A DNA stretch of 64,000 nucleotides, taken from positions 9,600,701 through 9,664,700 of the forward strand of contig NC_037261.1 in NCBI RefSeq assembly GCF_000002425.4. The letters are read 5' to 3'. A program made the position numbers and the translations under genes. The notes beneath the pieces are model-generated. The model did not search any database, was not told the DNA's origin, and worked only from the letters and a program-made list of their open reading frames with translations. Shown here in pieces: positions 33,288-44,402 of the stretch. Within the stretch, counting starts at the first letter, position 1. Every line of letters begins with the position of its first letter. The DNA is from Physcomitrium patens. Taxonomy: Eukaryota; Streptophyta; Bryopsida; Funariales; Funariaceae.

Positions 33288-34766
33288 ATGGTTGAAGATA
33301 TTGATGATGTCGGATTGAAATTCTATTCAATATCAAATCTCAACAAAGAAGACAAGCTATTTCTTGAAGAATCTTATGAAGGAGAATTATTGGATATTAG
33401 TCATTATTTAAATACCTTGACTAAGCAGGGGAATTGGTCTACAGAAAAATTCAAACAAATAAGAAAAAAAGTATATGGATTTTTACTTCGAGATGGATTC
33501 TTATGGAAGAGACCGAAGAAAGGAATTGGGATGCCACAATGAGAAATAGGAAAAAGGGAAGAAAAACTAAAATTATTAAAGGAGTTTCATGATAGTTTAT
33601 GGGCAGGGCATAGAGGAATTTGGGCTACTTTTGCTAAACTCAAGGAACGATATTGGTGGAAAAATATGTATCAAGATGTGCTCTCATTTGTAGAGTCATG
33701 TGAAATCTGTCAATCGTATTCTAATATCCGACATCAAGATGGTCTTCATCCTACGTATCCTCTAGCTATTCATTTTAAATGGGTTGTTGATTTGGTTATT
33801 ATGTCGGTTGGGTTATGGCAGATGAGATATTTGGTTTTAGCTCGTGAAGATTTATCAAATCAAGTAGAAGGAAGAGCATTGAGGACAAAATCTACAGAGG
33901 GGATTTGTAGGTTTTTGCTTGAAGATGTCATTTGCCGTTACGGGTGCGTAGGAAAAATCACTGCAGATCGTGGAGAATTAAATGCACAAGAAGCTCGTAA
34001 GTTCTTTGAAAAATGTGGAGTTAAACTATCACTGACTACTGCTTATAATCCGGAAGGGAATGCGAAAAGTGAACGTGGTCACCCGCCGATTGTGAAAGCA
34101 TTGGTTAAAGCTTGTAATGGGAAGGTTAAAGAGTGGCCACGGCTTTTGTCATTTGCATTATGGGCTGATCGAACTACACATAGTTCGGTGACAGGATATA
34201 TGCTAGTAGAACTTATTACATGTCGAGAACCAATTATGCCGATTGAAGAAAAGGTACTTACTTGGAGTATGCTACGATGAGAAGATGGATTGACAAGAGA
34301 AGAACTTCTGGCTATTAGGATTCGACAATTGTAGCAAAGATCGGAAGATGTGCAGATAGCATTGGAATGGTTAAAAAGAGCAAGGTTACGAAACAAGGCG
34401 CGATTCGACAAGCAACATCGATTGAGACCTAAAACAATTGAAGAAAGTGACTGGGTACTTGTTTATGACGATAGTCTGAATAATCAACATAGTACTTTGC
34501 GGAAATTTTCAAAACGTTGGTTTGGACCATATGTAGTAACAACTGTTCATGATAATGCAACTTATTCGTTATGGGAGTTAGATGGTACAAAATTAAAAAT
34601 ATCAATTGTAAGGAAGCGAGTAAAAATATTTAAACGAAGACACGCGGAGATGAATATGGAAGACCTTAATGAAGGTATAGAAATTCCGCAACAAGAAGAT
34701 GAAAGTGATTTAGATAATGAAGGTGAGGAAGACAAACAGGACAAAGATGTAGAGGATATATTCTAA
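33288..34766 (+). CDS. A2: integrase
   Basis: A zinc-binding region (HDSLWAGHRGIWATF, near 33588), DDE core in 33666-34280 (WVVDLVIMSVG, ITADRGELNA, EGNAKSERGHPPI) and C-terminal GPY/F-like and acidic tail in 34350-34766 (DWVLVYDDSLNNQ, RKFSKRWFGPYVV). As in A1 there is no chromodomain. It is broken in a few places. Confidence 0.82.
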
Positions 34767-34815
34767 ATTAAACAGCAATTGGATAAATTGGTGCATACCG
34801 GAGGATGCACAGGTT

Positions 34816-34828
34816 CAGAGGGGGTGGA
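34816..34828 (+). other. A2: polypurine tract
   Basis: CAGAGGGGGTGGA stands directly before the 3' LTR start TGTTGTGTTGTAAC. Confidence 0.7.
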
Positions 34829-35900
34829 TGTTGTGTTGTAACATGAGTATACCGTGAAAATATAAAGAAAGGGGACTTTTATTAATACTTAGTTATTTCG
34901 AATATTGGGGGCAACGACCAATTCCAGTGCAAATATTGGGAGGCCAAGGTCACTCACCCTGTTACAGTCAGCCGGGGCATACTGAAATGCTCCGTTCGAT
35001 TCCAATAACGGGAGTCAGCAAAAAAGGAAAAGGACCAATTCAACAACGGGTGAGCCTCGTTCGAAGAGCCAATTGGATCCAATTTCAAGACATCCAATTT
35101 GGGTCCTCTTACCCAATATGAGACTTGAATTGGTCGGGCAACCCAATGCAGTCTAATTACGGGAAAATCCAGGTCTTACTACGGGCCTCAGCCAATCTGA
35201 TGCGAAGGACCAATTTGATCCAATTACGGGAACATCCGGGTCTTACTACTGGACTCTTATCCAATATGAGACCTAAATTGGTTGGGCGATTCATTGTGGT
35301 CCTGATTACGGGGCTCCGATTTCGTTTCAGGCTGTTCCATCCTTTGTGCCATTCCGGAACATCCTTTCGGTAAAAGGATCTCTTAAAGGTAAAAATGGAG
35401 GAGAAATCTCTGACGGTGAGAGCCAATTTCAGATCCAAGCTCTGACGGCGGGAGCCAATTTTGGATCCAAGATGGAAGATTGAAGAAATTCAGAATTAAG
35501 GTTAAGAAATGAGAGGGGGGAGAGGAGAGTTTTTTTTGAGAAGGATCAAAGAGCTAGCTTCATACTTCGGGCAGGGAAAAAAGACAAAGAATTGGATATT
35601 TTTTCTTCATAGGGTTTTGAGAAGACTGAGGCAATCATTGCTGAAGTCAGTGTTGTAATGGTGAATCGGGATTTTTAATGAAGTGGGTTTGATTACTCTT
35701 GACTGTTTTGTGAAATCGAGTTACGTCTGTGATGAAGAATTAAAAGGGTGTCTATAGGATTGAGTATGCGGAGTGAATGAAACTTATTGGGTTAATCTAA
35801 GGAGACAGTCGGTGGATACAAGATCGTTAGTATAAAGCGGTATCGAAGATTAGCAGTTTGAGTTCTTCGGGGTTCTCTGTAACGTCTAGAGACCTATCAG
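34829..35900 (+). repeat. A2: 3' LTR, left part
   Basis: Collinear with the A2 5' LTR up to TCTAGAGACCTATCAG, where A3 is inserted. The remaining 191 bp follow at 40793-40983. Confidence 0.88.
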
Positions 35901-37490
35901 TGTTGTGTTGTAACACAAGTATATTGTGAAAATATAAAGAAAGAGGACTTTTATTAATGTTCAGTTACCTCGAACATTGGGAGCAATGACCAATTCCAGT
36001 GCAAATACTCAGACGCTAGGTTTAGTCACCCCGTTACAATCAGCCGGGGCTCACTGAAATGCTCCGTTCGATTCCAATAATGGGAGTCAGCAGAAAGGGA
36101 AAGGACCAATTCAACGACGAGTGAGCCTGGTTCGAAGAGCCAATTGGATCCAATTTCAAGACATCCAATCCAGGTCTTACTCAATATGAGACCTGAATTG
36201 GTCGGGCAACCCAATGCGGTCCAATTGCGGGAACATCCAGGTCTTACTGCGGGCCTCTTATCCAATATGAAACCTGAATTAGTCGGGCGACTCAATGTTA
36301 TCCCGATTACGGGGCTTTGATTCTGTTTCAGGCTGTTCCGTCCTTTGTGCTGTTCCGAGAACGTCCTTTCGATAAAAGGATCTCTTAAAGGTAAAAACGG
36401 AGGAGAAAGCTCTGACGACGGAGCCAATTCTTGATCCAAGACAGCGGGAGCCAATTCCGGATCCAAGACGGAAGATTCAAGAAATTCAGAGGTTAGGGTT
36501 TGAAAGAGGGGAGAATTAAGGCTAAAGAGGAGGATAGGTTAAGAAATGAGGGGAGAAAAGAGTTTGGAGAGGGAGGGGGTTTCAGATCGGGTTTTTAGAT
36601 CGAAGAGCTAGCTTCAAGCTCTTTTCAAGGTCACTAGTTTGATTTCATTAGGGTTTGTGAGGGGAGAGCAATCGCTACTCAAAGTCAGTGTTTATTTTGG
36701 TGTTTCGGATTTATATAAAACATTGATGTTTTGCATTCTCAATCGGTTTGTGCAAGTCGTGTAGCATCTATAGGTCAAAATTTGGTATTGTCTGGATAGT
36801 TGGGCGTGCTAAGTGTATACAAAAATTTGTGTTAATCTAACAATGCAATCAAGAGATATCTGGGTTTTAGTACAAAGGGTTGTCGAAAGTTGGTAGTCTA
36901 GGGTTGGATAGGGTTTCTGTGATATCTAAAGATCTACTAGTTGGATCGACGTAATTTTTGGCTTGGTAATAGAAGATTTGGAGATCAAGCGGCTATTCAA
37001 TTTTGAGTTGGAGTTAACGGTTGACAAAGGAGAAATCACTTCTGGAGTTTCTACATCAAATTTCAAGGTTGCGGCCGAGTGTCATCAGTGCAGTTTTTGG
37101 GAGTTTTCTTGCAATCTGTAAGTTGAGTTGGGCTGAAATTTTTTGAGCATATAGAAGGCTTATACTGGTATTTAGGTGCAAAATTTCACACTAAGTGGAC
37201 GGTTGGATCAAAAGTTACAACTTGTCAAAGCTCACTGGCTAGGGTTAGGGCTTGTTAAAAAAAAAAAAAAAAAAACAACTTAATTATAAAAGAAATAAAG
37301 CAATTGGAATATTGTATGGTTAAAATGACTATGAGGAGTATTTTTAAATACTTGGAAATTGATATTTCGATTATATTCTTCATACATGGATAAAATCTAT
37401 TAGAGTTTCTTTGTTATTTGCAAAAACAACTATACCTTCTACAGCCAGATATCCAGTGTATTCCCGAACAAGACAACACGTAATACGACA
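35901..37490 (+). repeat. A3: 5' LTR
   Basis: 1590 bp, TGTTGTGTTGTAACACAAG to ACACGTAATACGACA. The first third shares modules with the A1/A2 LTRs. The rest (TCACTAGTTTGATTTCATT, a poly-A run at 37259-37275, AAGTGGACGGTTGGATC) is peculiar to A3. Confidence 0.88.
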
Positions 37491-37494
37491 TAAG

Positions 37495-37512
37495 TGGTGA
37501 ATCCGACGTGAA
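37495..37512 (+). other. A3: primer-binding site
   Basis: TGGTGAATCCGACGTGAA, one change from the A1 site and the same 4-bp offset from the LTR. Confidence 0.65.
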
Positions 37513-37744
37513 CGTTTGGGGTAGTAGGTATTGGATTTTGTATGTGGTTATTTGGATTGATGGTGCAAGATGACAAGGTTGATTTTAGAGTTTTTGGAAG
37601 ACTTGGAGCTTTGGAAGATATTTTGAAAAGCAATAGTGATATTTGGATTATTATGGAGTATATTATGGCTTTATAGACATCTTGGGGCATTTTGAGGTAT
37701 CATAAGTTATTTATTGGAGCATTTCAAGGGATATTTTTTTAACA

Positions 37745-38533
37745 TTGTGGAAGAAAATGGAAGATATTTCAATGAAGTCTTTGGATAGGTTGAATACTTT
37801 GGATGGACCAAATGTTAAAGAGTTTTTTGCGGCTTTTTATATATTTATGGAAGAACAACAAAAGATACAAGCAATTGAAAGGGATATCACAAAGGTATTA
37901 CAAGGAATTTTCAACAAATTTGGGAGGTTTAACAGATGCAACATCACTAAGTTTTTACAAGTTTATACATGTGAGATGGAGACATGCCAAATCCCTGAGG
38001 CAAAGATGATTTCAAGCTTTTATTTGGCTATTGAACTTGGGATTCATAAAAAGGTGAAGATATTACTTGAAAGGGGTGTAGAAACATGGTCAAAATTTCA
38101 AGAACTTTTGAAGAAAGAATTTATTGATGCAAATGAGTATAAAATTACCAAGCGACAGTTTTTGGATTGGATAGAATTACAACCAGGCACGCATATGGAT
38201 CTTTATGAATTCTTGAAAGAATTTGAAAAGAGGTTTTATCAACTGTCATCCTCAGAGAGACAATCATTGGATGCTATAAAAATAGAATTGTTTTTAAATG
38301 GTCTTCATGATGCCATGGGAGACAAACTTTTTATACTTCTTACAGATGAGTCTACGGAGAGTGGTTGTACTAACAATTGGGAAGAGTTGAAAGAAGCAAC
38401 AATTCTTTTAGCAAAGCAACAAAGAGCACAAGCTAAAGGAGTTGGAGTATGGTCTAAGAAATCTTCTACTTTGGCTTCTATATCATCTTTATCAATACAA
38501 GGGATTAATCTTGAAAAAAGAGAAATGGAATAG
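37745..38533 (+). CDS. A3: divergent gag
   Basis: 262-aa frame related to A1/A2 gag along most of its length: FNKFGRFNRCNITKFLQVYT against NKIDQFDGRNISRYLRCYV, KKEFIDANEYKITKRQFLDW against KDEYFLEDADRVTKKLFLGW, and LYEFLKEFEKRFYQLSSSER against ATELLREFERQYSQLSKVEK. The zinc knuckle region is not present. The N-terminus (residues 1-50) is extra. It would act as structural protein of the particle. The divergence suggests that A3 separated from A1/A2 long ago and kept its own gag. Confidence 0.75.
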   Translation: MWKKMEDISMKSLDRLNTLDGPNVKEFFAAFYIFMEEQQKIQAIERDITKVLQGIFNKFGRFNRCNITKFLQVYTCEMETCQIPEAKMISSFYLAIELGIHKKVKILLERGVETWSKFQELLKKEFIDANEYKITKRQFLDWIELQPGTHMDLYEFLKEFEKRFYQLSSSERQSLDAIKIELFLNGLHDAMGDKLFILLTDESTESGCTNNWEELKEATILLAKQQRAQAKGVGVWSKKSSTLASISSLSIQGINLEKREME

Positions 38534-38572
38534 CAACTGGAGGACTTCAAAGGAGGAGCCAATTTTTTGTAA

Positions 38573-39436
38573 ATGAAAGAAAGTGGATCTTTTATCAAGG
38601 ATGGTGAAGGAAAGAACAAAGACTTTGATCAAATTATTACTATGGAAGGTCAAAATATCAAAAAAATTGAAGGCAATATGGAACTCAAGGATTTAGAAAT
38701 TAATGACAATAAGGATGAAAATTATGGCTATTCTACATTGAATATGTTTATGCAAGTGGATGATGGCAATTTGGATGGAACATCTCATGGTGGTAAAAAA
38801 GATTATGGTGAAACTTACAAGATTTTTCAAGAACATGAGGTTTCACAAGGCTATGAAATTTTTCAATATTATGAAGTAATACAATATATTGAGATAACAC
38901 AAGGTTATGATGTTTCACAAGAATGCATTCAAGAAGAAATGAAGGATGTTTTACAATGATACATTTAAGAAGAAATGATAGATATTTCACAAGATAATGT
39001 GGTGAAAGAAGATTATGGAATCAAAGGTAAAGGTACTAAATCAATGGCTTTAATCAAGTTAATTGTGAGTACTAAGCTTTTGGACCAAGATCAAGGTTAC
39101 ATGCATAATGCACATGTATTTAGGGCACAATTGGATTTTGATAAGAAAAAGATTCATCATGAAGTGTGGAATTCAAAGGTTGAAAATCTAAAAATCTTCA
39201 AATATAAAGACATGGGCAATGGATTTAAGGATTATATGGACGTCTTAAATCAAGCATGGAATCAAAAGAACAAGAAAAAAGATGCAAGCAAGATGTATGT
39301 GGCCATATGGAAGAAGTTTCAATTAAATCTTTCCATTTCAAAATTTGTACCCCGCCAATGGTTTGGTCATGTACAAAGTTGGATGTTTCCAATTTACTTG
39401 TACAAGATGGATACATGGATTTTTGGTATTGGATAA
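38573..39436 (+). CDS. A3: frames of unknown function after gag
   Basis: Two open stretches (38573-38959 and 38975-39436). The first contains imperfect repeats around QGYEIFQYYEVIQYIEITQG and EVSQGYDVSQECIQEE, built from 15-bp DNA units such as TTTCACAAGGCTATG. I recognise no domain. They occupy the place of pol but show no pol motif. They may be repeat-expanded spacer. Confidence 0.45.
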
Positions 39437-39484
39437 AGAATAATGGTATAGTGAATTTGGCACATACCAGAGGATGTGCAAGTT

Positions 39485-39497
39485 CAGAGGGGGTGGA
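39485..39497 (+). other. A3: polypurine tract
   Basis: CAGAGGGGGTGGA before the 3' LTR, identical to the A2 tract. The preceding GGCACATACCAGAGGATGTG is also shared with A1 and A2, so the 3' internal end is common to autonomous and non-autonomous forms. Confidence 0.7.
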
Positions 39498-40792
39498 TGT
39501 CGTGTTGTAACACAAGTATATTGTGAACATTGTTTGGGCAACCCAATGCCGTCCAATTGCAGGAACATCCAGGTCTTACTGCGGGCCTCTTATCCAATAT
39601 GAAACCTGAATTGGTCGGGCGACTCAATGTTGTCCCGATTACGGGGCTCCGATTCCGTTTCAGGCTGTTCCGTCCTTTGTGCTGTTCCGAGAACGTCCTT
39701 TCGGTAAAAGGATCTCTTAAAGGTAAAAATGGAGGAGAAAGCTCTGACAACGAAGCCAATTCCGGATCCAAGACGGAAGATTCAAAAAATTCAGAGGTTA
39801 GGGTTTGAAAGAGGGGAGAATTAGGGTTAAAGAGGAGGATAGGTTAAGAAATGAGGGGAGAAAAGAGTTTGGGGAGGGGGGGGGGTTTCAGACCGGATTT
39901 TTGGATCGAAGAGCTAGCTTCAAGCTCTTTTCAAGGTCACTAGTTTGGTTTCATTAGGATTTGTGAGGGGAGAGCAATCGCTACTTAAAGTCAAGTTTAT
40001 TTTGGTGTTTCGGATTTATATAAAACATTGATGGTTTGCATTCTCAATCGGTTTGTGCAAGTCGTGTAGCATCTATAGATCAAAATTTGGTATTGTCTGG
40101 ATAGTTGGGCGTGCTAAGTGTATACAAAAATTTGTGTTAATCTAACAATGCAATCAAGAGATATCTGGGTTTTAGTACAAAGGGTTGTCAAAAGTTGGCA
40201 ATCTAGGGTTGGATAGGGTTTCTGTGATATCTAAAGATCTACTAGTTGGATCGACGTAATTTTTGGCTTGGTAATAGAAGATTTGGAGATCAAGCGGCTA
40301 TTCAATTTTGAGCTGGAGTTAACGGTTGACAAAGGAGAAATCACTTCTGGAGTTTCTACATCAAATTTCAAGGTTGCGGCCGAGTGTCATCAGTGTGGTT
40401 TTTGGGCGTTTTCTTGCAATCTGTAAGTTGAGTTGGGCTGAAATTTTTTGAGCATATAGAAGGCTTATACTGGTATTTGGGTGCAAAATTTCACACTAAG
40501 TGGACAGTGAGATCAAAAGTTACAGCTTGTCAAAGCTCACTGACTAGGGTTAGGGCTTGTTAAAAAAAAAAAAAAAACAACTTAATTATAAAAGAAATAA
40601 AGCAATTGGAATATTGTATGGTTAAAATGACTATGAGGAGTATTTTTAAATACTTGGAAATTGATATTTCGATTATATTCTTCATACATGGATAAAATCT
40701 ATTAGGGTTTCTTTGTTATTTGCAAAAACAACTATACCTTCTACAGCCAGATATCCAGTGTATTCCCGAACAAGACAACACGTAATACGACA
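39498..40792 (+). repeat. A3: 3' LTR
   Basis: 1295 bp, same ends as the 5' LTR and very similar to it, though shorter. The poly-A run recurs at 40563-40577. Confidence 0.85.
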
Positions 40793-40983
40793 CTGGCTGG
40801 GACAAAAAGGACTTTGGCGAGCAGTCGAAGGGCATCCGTATAGATTTACGATATATTCTTGCAGTTGTTTATATTCCAACAATCAAAAATAGATAGACTA
40901 TTTGAATATTAGCGAATCTCTATACTACCTTCTATAGCCAGATGTTCGGCGCGTTCTCGAGCAAGAAAGCACGTAATACAACA
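40793..40983 (+). repeat. A2: 3' LTR, right part
   Basis: Continues the A2 3' LTR from CTGGGACAAAAAGGACTTT to GCACGTAATACAACA. CCGC follows as the right target duplication of A2. Confidence 0.88.
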
Positions 40984-40987
40984 CCGC

Positions 40988-41821
40988 TGGAGCATTGGTA
41001 AGACCAAAGGGCATGAAATTATACTCAAAATGGCCATACCTTGTACAGAATGCTATCTTCCACTCATCTCCTTCCTTCATTCGTACGAGGTTGTAAGCTC
41101 CCCTTAGATCAATTTTTATAAAGATCCTTGCACGTCCAAGTTTTTCTAAGAGACCAGAAATCAATGGTAATGGATAACGATTCTTCTTTCTTATCTTGTT
41201 GAGGCCTCGATAGTCCACGCACATCTGCAACGAGCCATCTTTCTTCTTCACAAATGACATGGGTGCTCCAGCTGACGATTTTGAATGACGGATGAAGTTC
41301 TTGGCTAGATTCTCGTCGATGTACTTCCGCAACTCTACCAACTCCATCTGCGATAGATTGTAGATTGGGCCAAAAGGCGGTTGTGCTCCTTCCTGCAAGT
41401 CTATGGTGCAATCATATGGTCGGTGTTCTTGTAGCATGTCCGCATTCTTCTTTTGAAACAGGTCTTTAAAATCCTTATATTTCTCAGGTATACTTGTTGT
41501 CGAGATCTTCTCCCCGATAGTTGGAGTCGCATAAATGACAAACGGTGTACCTTCTTTGGACCATCTTATAAATGTTCTTGCTTCAATGAATAAGGATTTC
41601 TCTATTCGAGGTTTTCTACTAGGCTTGCTCTTGCATGGTTTTGTGGGAAAGGTCATCTTCCGCAATCTCCAATCTATGGATGGATTATGCTTTTCCAACC
41701 AGGGAAGACCAAGAATAATAGGATTTGATGAGGTTTTAATAATATAAAAAATAATATGACTACTATGGCCCTTAAACGTCACTTCTATTAGTTTTGATTC
41801 ATGGGTGACACTACCAAACAA
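40988..41821 (-). pseudogene. B1: protease end and reverse transcriptase start
   Basis: Open minus-strand stretch. [20 protein letters not shown] and [20 protein letters not shown] close the protease. [80 protein letters not shown] (motif A Asp) and [20 protein letters not shown] are RT. Its A2 counterpart is much more distant than B2, so this is the chromovirus lineage. Confidence 0.88.
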
Positions 41822-42061
41822 TAAAGGTCACCCATCTATGACCTCAATGTGAACAAATTTGGACTTTTGTACTGAAGGGATCTTGTGACACTTCGCAAAT
41901 TCTTCATCTAAGAAACAAGCAGATGCTCCTGAATCTAATAATACTAAGGTTCTTAGTTTCTGAGGGCCAATAATCAAAGGGATTGTAAAGCAAAGGCCAG
42001 GTTGAGTGGAAAGAAAGGAACCTGGTTGTTGTTGTGATATTTTACTGTCCAGCCGCACGGT
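41822..42061 (-). pseudogene. B1: aspartic protease
   Basis: The minus-strand peptide at 41828-42058 contains [20 protein letters not shown], with the D-S-G-A active site of retroviral aspartic proteases, then FVHIEVIDG. It would process gag-pol. B2 has the same site at 59735-59790. Confidence 0.85.
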
Positions 42062-43074
42062 TCCTATTGTGGCTGGGCATCCTTGTTTTTCTGAACAAAT
42101 GTGCCCTTAGTCCTGACAATACGTCGATTTTGCTTCTTGGGGTAGTTTTCAACTTTGTGGCCTTCTTCACCGCAATACAAGCATAGAGCTTCTTCCATAT
42201 GTCACTTTTTTTCTTCTAGGGTAAGGGATTTGACATGTACCACATCAATTTGCATGTCTTCTACCTCTGAATGTATATTCCCGCTGCTTGTCGACATAGT
42301 TGGCGCGTGTCTTGAACGTTGGTCTTCGCAGCATTGGAATAGGTGAATTTCACACTTCACAGCTTGGCTAATAGCTTCGTTGAGCGTTTGTGGATCAGGA
42401 AGAGTTAACAGCAAATCCTTCACATCATCCCTTAAATCCCAATAGAATTGACTCATCAACGCTTCTTCGTCCCAATTGATGTCGCATGCTAATTACCTAA
42501 AGTCCGATGCATAGACTGATGTAGAGTGCATGCCTTGTCGTAGTGACTGAATCTTTGTTGTAGCCCATCGAACCTTGTCGTGTTCACCAAATGCTTGTGC
42601 AAACGCCTCCAAAAAGGTTTCAAAGTTGTTTAGTATGGACGATCATTTTTCAAACAAAGGAGCAAACCATGATAGAGCTTGTCCTATAAGTAAGGTTCCA
42701 ACAAGCCTAACACGTGACTCCTCCGTTGGATAGTGTTCCGGCTGTAAAACTGTTATCAATCTGATTTGATTGATGAATCTTCAAAATTTGGAACGTGTAC
42801 CATCGAACTTGTCCGGAAGGCTAATTCGGGGCTCCTTATGTTGTAGAACCAACGGTGTTTGTTGAACCTGAGGCAAAGTTCCTTCTCCAAGTGCAGAAGT
42901 TTGAGGCTAGTGCAACCTAGATTGTGCCATCCCAGATGCTCCATCATTATGAAGCCTTGCCACGACTCCTTCAATCTCTGCAATTCTTTGCGATAACATA
43001 GCGAGGGCATTCATGATAGCATCCAACTTGAACTCCGAACTTTCTGTCATACTAATATCTTAGCGTTCGACCAT
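42062..43074 (-). pseudogene. B1: gag region
   Basis: On the minus strand a start ATG near 43074 is followed by SSEFKLDAIMNALAMLSQRI. Further on come QPEHYPTEESRVRLVGTL-type capsid sequence (42600-42750), FYWDLRDDVKDLLLTLPDPQ (42400-42459) and a zinc-knuckle counterpart near 42160-42200. It is the same gag as in B2. The sequence is broken. Confidence 0.78.
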
Positions 43075-43343
43075 TCTAAGAGAAGGACAGAAATGACTCT
43101 ATAAGAAGACAATATTGGTTTAGAAGAAGGTACTCCGCAACCTCTAAAATGCCTTAAGAGCTTCAAGAAAAGGGGTAATCCACTCTCTCCAAGAAGAATA
43201 AGACTCCAATATTGTAACAAAAGAAGTATCAGTTTAGAGGAGGGTAATCTGCAACCTCTAAAATTCTAGTACACTTCCAAGCAGAGGAGTAATCCGCACT
43301 CTAACGAGGAAGAAACTAACTCTGATATCTGAGGTGAGTGAAG
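43075..43343 (-). other. B1: untranslated leader
   Basis: Between primer site and gag. It holds repeated TTAGAGGAGGGTAATCTGC/CCTCTAAAATGCC-type words found in three imperfect copies (about 43110, 43220 and 43260), also present in B2 (58380-58610) and D (49280-49380). It has no convincing gene. It is probably the packaging leader. Confidence 0.55.
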
Positions 43344-43352
43344 TCTTGACAA
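43344..43352 (-). promoter_or_regulatory. B1: putative self-priming primer-binding site
   Basis: The minus strand TTGTCAAGA lies 2 bp from the LTR end. It differs by one G/A change from the exact complement of TCTCGACAA in the LTR (43482-43490). That LTR segment begins about 35 nt downstream of the TATA box (43518-43525), where the transcript should start. Confidence 0.6.
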
Positions 43353-43354
43353 AC

Positions 43355-43752
43355 TATTACGGACAAAGAAATACAGACTCGAGATCTAATAAGAAGTTCA
43401 AGAAGAACTAGTAAGAATTAGATTAATCAGATGAATATAAGAACAACACCAGAGAGGTGAGCTAGAGCTCCAAGAGATGTGTTGTCGAGATTGAAGAACT
43501 CTTCAACCTCGATTTCAATATATACTCCTATTTAGGAAGCTTCTCAAGTAACTTCTACCAACTAGGAAGCATCTAGAAGGTTCCAGAGACTTGCTTCTAG
43601 AAGATTCTAGAAACTTGTTTCTAGAAGGTTCTAAGGATTATGTCCCTAACATCTTCTACCAACTAAGAAGCTTTTAGAAGATTCCAGAGACTTGCTTCTA
43701 GAAGGTTCTAGAAACTTGTCTCTAGAAGGTTCTAAGGACTATGTCCCTAATA
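43355..43752 (-). repeat. B1: 5' LTR
   Basis: 398 bp, longer than the 3' LTR because the U3 start with its TTCTAGAA repeats is partly duplicated (43590-43670 and 43670-43752). A similar duplication is seen in the B2 3' LTR. Confidence 0.85.
43594..43613 (-). promoter_or_regulatory. B1: heat-shock element array
   Basis: TTC-ta-GAA-ga-TTC-ta-GAA: four perfectly spaced inverted pentamers, the consensus for heat-shock factor trimers. More partial copies lie on both sides. It stands in U3, upstream of the TATA box at 43518-43525. Confidence 0.7.
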
Positions 43753-43757
43753 CATGC

Positions 43758-44094
43758 CTATTGAGTTGATGGTAGGATAAAAACCAATTATGCTAATTGA
43801 GGAATCTTATCTTGCATGGACTTTTTTATCTTGGAAAGATGGAATAGATAGAGAAAGCCTATTGGAATTACGAATTCAATAATTAGGAAAGTTAGAAGAA
43901 GATTTAGAAGTGAGTGAAGGTCTTTAAGCAAAAAAATACAAGAGTCAATACAAAAGATAATATTGGCTCTTTATAACAATAAAAAGAAGGAGATCAAGAA
44001 GATGAAGAATTTAAGTTAATATTGATATAGTTTGAAGAAAGTGAAGAGGATTAATGGCACATTCCAAAAGATGTGCAAGATTGAAGGGAGTGGA
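43758..44094 (+). pseudogene. C: integrase C-terminal part and tail
   Basis: Continues C after B1. The counterpart of YMPVELMTRSKTNYADPIDE follows directly after the duplicated CATGC. Then comes decayed C-terminal sequence, the GGCACATTCCAAAAGATGTG stretch common to A elements, and the polypurine tract GAAGGGAGTGGA at 44083-44094. Confidence 0.6.
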
Positions 44095-44402
44095 TGTCAT
44101 GTCACGTTTGATGTCAATAAATAAAAACTAGATAAAAATTATTAAATCTATTAATTCTTAGCTTATATTTTTTTATTTAATAAAATATTTAAAAATAATA
44201 ATTAGAAATAAGAATTAAATAATTAAGTAATTAAGTATTATATTAGAATAAATATTAATAAAAAAATATATACATGAGTGAATTCTATTAGTAATAATTA
44301 TTATAGCTGTTAAAAATTAAAAGTAAGTTTATAGAAGGAAAAATTAGGATTTAGGATAATTAATTTTTAAAGTTTTTATTTAATGTAAAAATTTTTAGAT
44401 GT

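Larger units (their letters stand above)
35901..40792 (+). mobile_element. A3: gag-only non-autonomous LTR element in the A2 3' LTR
   Basis: The 5' LTR is 35901-37490 and the 3' LTR 39498-40792, with only 2.0 kb between. The internal part has a tRNA-Trp-type primer site, a gag homologue, a second low-complexity frame and a polypurine tract. No protease, RT, RNase H or integrase sequence is seen. The flanks TCAG and CTGG can both be derived from CCGG (present at this LTR position in A1), so a decayed 4-bp target duplication is likely. It is the deepest level of the nest. Movement would need proteins from an A-type element. Confidence 0.85.
27615..40983 (+). mobile_element. A2: long-LTR Ty3/gypsy element in B1
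   Basis: The 5' LTR is 27615-28842. The 3' LTR is 34829-35900 plus 40793-40983, split by A3. The 4-bp target duplication CCGC lies at 27611-27614 and 40984-40987. The internal region is highly similar to A1 throughout. It has somewhat more breaks than A1 and its LTRs differ more from each other, so it is older, but it still looks close to whole. Confidence 0.9.
15576..43752 (-). mobile_element. B1: Ty3/gypsy chromovirus inserted in C
   Basis: The 5' LTR is 43355-43752 and the 3' LTR 15576-15896. Perfect 5-bp target duplications CATGC lie at 15571-15575 and 43753-43757. Minus-strand gag, protease and the RT start are at 40988-43074. Then follows the A2 insertion, then RT, RNase H, integrase and chromodomain at 25304-27610. 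After the A1 insertion come the tail and accessory frame at 15897-16523. It is a sister copy of B2, with roughly ten or more breaks. Confidence 0.88.

Noticed and set aside
37259-37275. Poly-A run as the tail of a SINE, LINE or processed gene
   Set aside because: The same run occurs at the same LTR position in the other A3 LTR (40563-40577), so it is part of the LTR.
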